The notes under the pieces were generated by a model, which was given only the letters and a program-made list of their open reading frames with translations, was not told the origin of the DNA and did no database searches. 43,450 nucleotides of DNA from Enterococcus sp. (GTDB lineage Bacteria > Bacillota > Bacilli > Lactobacillales > Enterococcaceae): positions 1 to 43,450 of the forward strand of contig NZ_JALAHI010000139.1 of assembly GCF_022711995.1 (NCBI RefSeq). Direction: 5' to 3'. The position numbers and the translations under genes were made by a program. Numbering within the stretch: the first letter of the stretch is position 1; the number at the start of each line of letters is the position of its first letter. This document shows positions 36,529 through 43,450 of this stretch, in pieces.

Positions 36529-37047
36529 TTAGAATGGTAAATCATCGTCTGAAATGTCAATTGATGAGTTTCCGAACGGATCAGAATTATCTCGATCAAA
36601 GTTAGGCATTCCTGATGGTTGAGAGGATTGATTTTGATTTGTGCTATTGTTTCCGAATCCAGCAGAGCCACTAGTATTGTAAGAAGTGTTTCCACTGTTA
36701 TCGCTAGTACGACGTTGTTCAGAAGCATTACGAGATTCTAACAATTGAAAATTGTCTGCTACAACTTCAGTTACATATACACGTTGCCCTTGCTGATTGT
36801 CATAAGAACGTGTTTGGATACGTCCAGTCACACCAAGTAATGTACCTTTACGAGCATAGTTAGCCAGTGTTTCTGCAGGCTTTCTCCAAATCACACAATT
36901 GATGAAATCAGCTTCACGCTCTCCACTTTGGTTCGTAAAATTACGATTTACAGCCAATGTAAAAGACGCAACGCCAGTGCCGTTAGAAGTGTATCGTAAA
37001 TCAGGATCTTTGGTTAATCTTCCTACTAGTACAACATTATTAATCAA
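36529..37047 (-). CDS. ssb: Single-stranded DNA-binding protein
   Basis: SSB protects single-stranded DNA and recruits replication and repair proteins. The protein is 172 residues. The OB fold covers about 1-105 ([18 protein letters not shown], then [17 protein letters not shown]). A flexible Asn/Gln/Ser/Gly-rich linker (about 112-160) leads to the acidic tail DISDDDLPF that contacts partners. It sits between rpsF and rpsR, as in most Firmicutes. Confidence 0.97.
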   Translation of the reverse strand: MINNVVLVGRLTKDPDLRYTSNGTGVASFTLAVNRNFTNQSGEREADFINCVIWRKPAETLANYARKGTLLGVTGRIQTRSYDNQQGQRVYVTEVVADNFQLLESRNASEQRRTSDNSGNTSYNTSGSAGFGNNSTNQNQSSQPSGMPNFDRDNSDPFGNSSIDISDDDLPF

Positions 37048-37070
37048 AGTTCATCATCTCCTCATCGCTT

Positions 37071-37086
37071 TGTTTCATGTGAAACA
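37071..37086. promoter_or_regulatory. parS-like site between rpsF and ssb
   Basis: TGTTTCATGTGAAACA differs from the ParB site consensus TGTTTCACGTGAAACA at one base. It occupies the 42-bp gap between the rpsF stop and the ssb start, about 0.95 kb from the 44-bp palindrome. ParB (Spo0J) binding here would fit origin-region chromosome segregation. Confidence 0.7.
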
Positions 37087-37089
37087 ATT

Positions 37090-37389
37090 TTATTCTTCTT
37101 CTTTAACAATCATGTGACGGATAATGTCATCATTGATTTTAGCAAGACGGTCAAATTCATTGATTGCACTTGCAGTTGATGGAGAAGAAACTTTAACGAT
37201 GTGATAGATACCCTCACGGAATCCATCCATTTCATACGCTAGACGGCGCTTTTGCCAATCTTTAGACTCGATAACTTCAGCTCCGTTATCTGTCAAGATC
37301 GTGTCAAAACGTGCGATCAATGCAGATTTTGCTTCTTCATCAATGTTTGGACGAATGATGTATAAGATCTCATATTTCGTATTTTCCAT
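37090..37389 (-). CDS. rpsF: 30S ribosomal protein S6
   Basis: S6, 99 residues, is the S18 partner in the 30S subunit. Conserved parts are [40 protein letters not shown] and the acidic tail. First gene of rpsF-ssb-rpsR; GGGAGGTG precedes the ATG. Its leader carries a hairpin and may be the S6:S18 autoregulation site known from other bacteria. Confidence 0.97.
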   Translation of the reverse strand: MENTKYEILYIIRPNIDEEAKSALIARFDTILTDNGAEVIESKDWQKRRLAYEMDGFREGIYHIVKVSSPSTASAINEFDRLAKINDDIIRHMIVKEEE

Positions 37390-37417
37390 TGATTATTCAC
37401 CTCCCTGTGGTCTTAGG

Positions 37418-37437
37418 CCCCTAGTGTATTCTAGGAG
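37418..37437 (-). promoter_or_regulatory. Leader hairpin of the rpsF operon
   Basis: On the minus strand CTCCTAG (37431-37437) and CTAGGGG (37418-37424) pair around a 6-base loop. The CTCC could instead pair with the ribosome site GGGAGG at 37401-37406. S6:S18 feedback on such leaders is known in other bacteria; here it is inferred from position. Confidence 0.4.
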
Positions 37438-37475
37438 CAGAGAGAGTCGCCTGATTAGACTACTCACAAATACTA

Positions 37476-37504
37476 ATTATACATTTTTTCTATCCATAAT
37501 ACAA
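37476..37504 (-). promoter_or_regulatory. rpsF operon promoter
   Basis: On the minus strand TTGTAT (37499-37504) and a perfect TATAAT (37476-37481) are separated by 17 bp. The leader is about 80 nt. Confidence 0.7.
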
Positions 37505-37573
37505 GATTAATTTTTGACTTTTGACAGTAAATTTGCTTGCAATAATAAGTACGCAAAAAATAGGTCATTTGTA

Positions 37574-37604
37574 GAAAAAACTCCAACAACATCGTGTTGG
37601 AGTT
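37574..37604 (-). terminator. gyrA terminator
   Basis: AACTCCAACA (37579-37588) and TGTTGGAGTT (37595-37604) form a perfect 10-bp stem followed on the minus strand by a T run, 12 bases after the gyrA stop. Confidence 0.93.
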
Positions 37605-37615
37605 AACTCTATTTC

Positions 37616-40093
37616 TTATTCTTCACTTTGGCTTTCCGAGGTCAAGTCATCTTCTGCTTCAGAAACTTCTGGATCTACAGTAGCCATCGTAACTACTTTC
37701 GCTCCGTTTTCCATCTTCATTAAGCGAACACCTAAAGTTGCACGCCCAGTTTGTGACACTGTTTCAACATTAAACCGAATAATGACACCTTTATCTGTAA
37801 TAAGCATGATGTCTTCTTTCCCTGAAACTGTAGTCAATCCAGCTAACGGTCCATTTTTTGCAGTAATATTCGCTGTTTTTATTCCTTTACCACCGCGTCC
37901 TTTTATAGGATACTCGGAACCTTTAGTGCGCTTGCCATAGCCATTTTCTGTAATGACTAATACTTCACTATCTTCTTTGATTACAGAAGCACCTACAACA
38001 TAGTCATCTTCTCTTAGACGGATACCTCTTACACCAGCAGCAGTTCTTCCCATGTCCCGAACTAACTCTTCTTTAAATGTAACAGAATAACCATTATGTG
38101 TACCAATAATCATCACATCTTGACCATTAGTTTCCACTACATTCACTAACTCATCGTTCTCACGTAAGCCAATAGCAATTAATCCATTAGCACGAATATT
38201 TGAAAAAGCAGTGATGGAAGTACGTTTTACTATGCCTAGCTTTGTCGTAAAGAATAGATAACGACCTTCTTGTGATTCTACAGAAGCTGGGATAATGGCT
38301 TCAATTCGCTCATTTGAATCGATACCCAAAAGATTAATTACAGGAATTCCTTTAGCCGTTCGTCCATATTCAGGAATTTCGTATCCTTTGGCTTTATAAA
38401 CTTTTCCCATATTAGTAAAGAAAAGTAAATTATCATGGGTTGAACAAGAAATCAGCGTTTTAACAAAATCTTCATCGTGAATCCCCATTCCTTGAACCCC
38501 ACGTCCTCCGCGACGTTGAGCCCGAAATTCAGAATTTGCCACACGTTTGATATAACCATTATTTGTCAGAGTAATGACGATTTCTTCTTCTTCAATCAAG
38601 TCTTCATCTTCAAGACTCAAAACTTCTCCGACAAGTAATTCTGTTCGGCGTTTATCACCAAAACGTTGACCTAATTCTTGTAATTCCGTTTGAATAATTT
38701 CTAAGACCCGATGAGGATTAGCTAAAATATCTTTTAAGTCAGTAATCAATTCCAACAAGCTTTGATATTCATTTTCAATCTTATCTCTTTCTAATCCTGT
38801 TAAACGACGCAAACGCATATCTAGAATAGCCTGTGCTTGACGGTCTGATAATTTAAAGCGTTCCATCATCGTATTTTTTGCTTCATCATCCGAATTAGAC
38901 GCTCTAATCAATGCAATGATTTCGTCAATATGATCAAGAGCAATTCGTAGACCTTCTAAGATGTGAGCCCGTGCTTCTGCTTTATTTTTATCAAATTGAG
39001 TGCGGCGCGTTACTACCTCTTGTTGATGCTCAATATAATTTTCTAAAATTCGTTTCAAGCTTAAAATTTTTGGTACGCCTTTTTCAATCGCTAGCATATT
39101 AAAGCCAAAGGACGATTGGAGAGCCGTCATTTTATAAAGATTGTTCAAAATAACAGAAGCACTAACATCACGACGAACATCGATCACAATACGCATACCT
39201 TCTCGAGAAGATTCATCACGTAAATCAGTAATACCTTCGATTCGTTTGTCTCGATGAAGTTCTGAAATCCGCTCAATCAACTTTGCTTTATTAACCATGT
39301 ACGGCAATTCAGTGACTAGAATTCTTTCTTTACCATTAGGCATCTCAGTAACTTCAACTTTTCCTCGTACTGTAATGGATCCTTTCCCTGTCTCGTAGGC
39401 TCGTCGAATACCAGATTTACCCATAACTAATCCGCCTGTTGGGAAATCAGGTCCAGGTAAAACTTCCATCAATTCATTCGTTGTTACTTCAGGATTTTCC
39501 ATTAACAGCTCAATAGCCGCAATTACTTCGTTTAAGTTATGTGGTGGAATGTTCGTTGCCATACCAACCGCGATACCTGTTGTACCATTGACTAGCAGAT
39601 TAGGAAAACGAGCAGGCAATACTGCAGGTTCTCTTTCAGTATCATCGTAATTACTTTGAAAATCGACGGTATCTTTATTAATGTCTCTTAGCATCTCCAT
39701 GGCTAATTTGCTCATGCGGGCTTCAGTATACCGCATCGCGGCAGCACCATCACCATCGACTGAACCAAAGTTACCATGGCCATCCACTAACATATAACGA
39801 TAACTAAACGGTTGCGCCATCCGCACCATTGATTCGTAAATCGCACTATCACCATGAGGGTGATATTTACCCATTACATCACCGACGATACGGGCTGATT
39901 TTTTATGGGGTTTGTCTGGTGTAACCCCTAATTCATTCATTCCATATAAAATTCTACGATGAACTGGTTTTAGTCCATCTCGAACATCTGGCAAGGCCCT
40001 TGCAACAATAACACTCATCGCATAATCGATAAAGGACTCACGCATTTCACTTGTCAGATTGACATCATGAATATTTTGTTTTGCTTCACTCAA
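37616..40093 (-). CDS. gyrA: DNA gyrase subunit A
   Basis: GyrA cuts and rejoins DNA during negative supercoiling. The protein is 825 residues. The catalytic tyrosine is Tyr122 ([10 protein letters not shown]). The quinolone-determining region reads [12 protein letters not shown] with Ser83 and Glu87, the usual susceptible residues. The C-terminal beta-propeller carries the GyrA box [10 protein letters not shown]. It follows gyrB by 23 bp. Confidence 0.98.
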   Translation of the reverse strand: MSEAKQNIHDVNLTSEMRESFIDYAMSVIVARALPDVRDGLKPVHRRILYGMNELGVTPDKPHKKSARIVGDVMGKYHPHGDSAIYESMVRMAQPFSYRYMLVDGHGNFGSVDGDGAAAMRYTEARMSKLAMEMLRDINKDTVDFQSNYDDTEREPAVLPARFPNLLVNGTTGIAVGMATNIPPHNLNEVIAAIELLMENPEVTTNELMEVLPGPDFPTGGLVMGKSGIRRAYETGKGSITVRGKVEVTEMPNGKERILVTELPYMVNKAKLIERISELHRDKRIEGITDLRDESSREGMRIVIDVRRDVSASVILNNLYKMTALQSSFGFNMLAIEKGVPKILSLKRILENYIEHQQEVVTRRTQFDKNKAEARAHILEGLRIALDHIDEIIALIRASNSDDEAKNTMMERFKLSDRQAQAILDMRLRRLTGLERDKIENEYQSLLELITDLKDILANPHRVLEIIQTELQELGQRFGDKRRTELLVGEVLSLEDEDLIEEEEIVITLTNNGYIKRVANSEFRAQRRGGRGVQGMGIHDEDFVKTLISCSTHDNLLFFTNMGKVYKAKGYEIPEYGRTAKGIPVINLLGIDSNERIEAIIPASVESQEGRYLFFTTKLGIVKRTSITAFSNIRANGLIAIGLRENDELVNVVETNGQDVMIIGTHNGYSVTFKEELVRDMGRTAAGVRGIRLREDDYVVGASVIKEDSEVLVITENGYGKRTKGSEYPIKGRGGKGIKTANITAKNGPLAGLTTVSGKEDIMLITDKGVIIRFNVETVSQTGRATLGVRLMKMENGAKVVTMATVDPEVSEAEDDLTSESQSEE

Positions 40094-40116
40094 GCTATTT
40101 CCTCCTTTACGATTGG

Positions 40117-42066
<1,950 letters not shown>

Positions 42067-42071
42067 TCAGT

Positions 42072-43184
42072 CTATTCTCCTTTTATGTGTCCTTGGTCTA
42101 CGTAAAAAATCTCTGCTTCAACAGACATTTTATCTTTTACATGTTCAAGCGTGGTTGTCGTAATAAATGTTTGAACTTTTCCTTCGATCGTCTCTAGTAA
42201 GTGTAACTGACGAGAATCATCTAATTCACTCATCACATCATCTAACAAAAGAACCGGATATTCCCCAGTTTCTTCTTTCATCAAATCAATTTCTGCTAAT
42301 TTTACACTTAATGCAGTGGTTCGCTGTTGGCCTTGGGACCCGAATGTTTGAACATTCCTATCATTGATCAAAAAATTCAGGTCATCTCGATGTGGCCCAA
42401 CTAGAGAAATTTGTCTCATTTTTTCCCGCGTTTTTACTTGTTCCAACGCATCTTTGAATTGCTGCTGGATTTGCTCTAGAGATTCACCTACAGCACCAAT
42501 ACTAGATAGGTAATCTATTTGTAAAACTTCTTTTTCATCACTAATTTTTTGATGAAGTTGATTAGCCCAAAATGCTAATCGTTTTACAAAACGCTGTCGT
42601 GCAAAAATGATTTTGCTACCAAATTCAATTAGTTGTTCAGTCAACACTGCTAAATAAAGTTCATCTTTTTGCTTTTTTTCAAATAACTGCTTCAAATACT
42701 GATTTCGCTGTTTCAAAATGCCTTGATATTGCACAAGGTCATACAAATATACCGGATCAATCTGCCCAATTTCCATATCGATAAATTTTCTTCTTACTTG
42801 AGGACTTCCTTTAACAAGTGAGAGATCTTCGGGGGCAAAAAGTATGACATTTAATTGCCCTATGTAGCTACTAAGTTTTTTTTGCTCAATGTGATTGACT
42901 TTTGTTTTCCGACCTTTTTTGGTCAAAAATAACTCTAAAGGTATGGTAGAATGCCCGCGAGACACAGCTCCGCTAACTTGAGCTCCAGCCGTTTCCCAAC
43001 GAATCAACTCTTGCTCATTTGTGGTGCGATGACTTTTCGTCATTGCTAAAACATAAATACTTTCTAAAACGTTGGTTTTTCCTTGAGCATTCTCGCCTAG
43101 AAAAATGACAAGATTTTTATCGAAAGATAATTCCAAAGATTCATAGTTACGATAGTTCTTTAGCTGAAGATTATTCAGACGCAT
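42072..43184 (-). CDS. recF: DNA replication and repair protein RecF
   Basis: RecF is an SMC-like ATPase that helps load RecA at gaps. The protein is 370 residues, with Walker A GENAQGKTN at 30-38, a coiled-coil middle, SLVGPHRDDL, the signature FGSQGQQRTTALSVKLAE and Walker B VLLLDDVMSELD. Its start overlaps yaaA by 14 nt. Confidence 0.97.
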   Translation of the reverse strand: MRLNNLQLKNYRNYESLELSFDKNLVIFLGENAQGKTNVLESIYVLAMTKSHRTTNEQELIRWETAGAQVSGAVSRGHSTIPLELFLTKKGRKTKVNHIEQKKLSSYIGQLNVILFAPEDLSLVKGSPQVRRKFIDMEIGQIDPVYLYDLVQYQGILKQRNQYLKQLFEKKQKDELYLAVLTEQLIEFGSKIIFARQRFVKRLAFWANQLHQKISDEKEVLQIDYLSSIGAVGESLEQIQQQFKDALEQVKTREKMRQISLVGPHRDDLNFLINDRNVQTFGSQGQQRTTALSVKLAEIDLMKEETGEYPVLLLDDVMSELDDSRQLHLLETIEGKVQTFITTTTLEHVKDKMSVEAEIFYVDQGHIKGE

Positions 43185-43410
43185 CTGAGGCTTCCTTCTT
43201 TACCATAAAAAAAGTACCCTCATCAGGTATCTCAATCCTCATTCCCGCATACAATTTGCGGCCTCGTCTATTCTCTGGTTCTCCATCTACAAGTACCGTA
43301 TGTTCAGCCAGGAACCATTTTGCTTGTCCACCACTGCTGATTACGCTGACTTCTTTCAACATTTGTCCTAACGTCATATATTCGGTTTCTAAAGGTATTT
43401 GCATTTTCAT
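43171..43410 (-). CDS. yaaA: S4-domain RNA-binding protein YaaA
   Basis: This is a 79-residue S4-like protein found between dnaN and recF in nearly all Firmicutes; B. subtilis YaaA is linked to ribosome maturation. The S4 core runs from TLGQMLKEVSVISSGGQAKWFL to RRGRKLYAG. GAGGGA precedes the ATG. Its position indicates that dnaN and dnaA lie just right of the window; bases 43411-43450 hold no gene. Confidence 0.95.
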   Translation of the reverse strand: MKMQIPLETEYMTLGQMLKEVSVISSGGQAKWFLAEHTVLVDGEPENRRGRKLYAGMRIEIPDEGTFFMVKKEASDASE

Positions 43411-43450
43411 ATTATCCCTCGATTCTATAGAAGAACGTATACAATTATTA

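Noticed and set aside
37860-40093. Possible quinolone-resistance changes in gyrA
   Set aside because: Ser83 and Glu87 are the usual susceptible residues, so no resistance change is visible.

Overview
The window is ordinary low-GC Firmicutes chromosome, most like Enterococcus or a close relative in Enterococcaceae. That placement rests on recognising the protein sequences (RecA, GyrA and YkpA-type ABC-F resemble enterococcal versions from memory) and on gene order; no search was run. The right end lies beside the replication origin: yaaA-recF-gyrB-gyrA read leftward, so dnaN and dnaA should lie just beyond base 43450. Most genes are on the minus strand and so run with the leftward-moving fork. 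I see no rRNA, tRNA, insertion sequence, prophage or CRISPR array.

Layout from the left. (1) 1-4185: a plus-strand trehalose block, a GH65 phosphorylase, beta-phosphoglucomutase and a TreR-type GntR/UTRA repressor, with a strong promoter, a cre-like site and a TreR-like dyad in front. (2) 4279-13066: a minus-strand block yfmF-yfmH-rodZ-pgsA-cinA-recA-rny (tRNA/EF-P associated proteases, cell shape, phospholipid synthesis, recombination, mRNA decay), the same order as in many Bacilli. (3) 13216-14541: mscL, an ElaA-type acetyltransferase and Veg. (4) 14629-24111: dut-radA-yacL-gltX, then a cysteine T-box and cysE-cysS-mrnC-rlmB-yacP-sigH, a classic Bacilli cluster with overlapping genes. (5) 24322-30949: plus-strand proBA, two unrecognised small proteins, a ZIP metal transporter, a YkpA-type ABC-F ATPase and a DegV lipid-binding protein. 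(6) 31110-43410: the origin-proximal housekeeping set purA, dnaB, rplI, gdpP, rpsR, ssb, rpsF, gyrA, gyrB, recF, yaaA.

The most notable departures from the ordinary are these. The c-di-AMP phosphodiesterase gdpP has lost its membrane and PAS part (about 170 residues) but keeps an ideal ribosome binding site and all catalytic motifs. A perfect 44-bp palindrome with a parS-like core sits against its promoter, and a second parS-like site lies between rpsF and ssb. The sigH-like sigma factor has its Shine-Dalgarno sequence inside a perfect 9-bp inverted repeat. The ABC-F gene has a candidate six-codon leader ORF and a degenerate second ATPase site. Several genes use GTG or TTG starts (GH65, rodZ, recA, rny, zupT, ABC-F). 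I found no clearly new multi-gene system.
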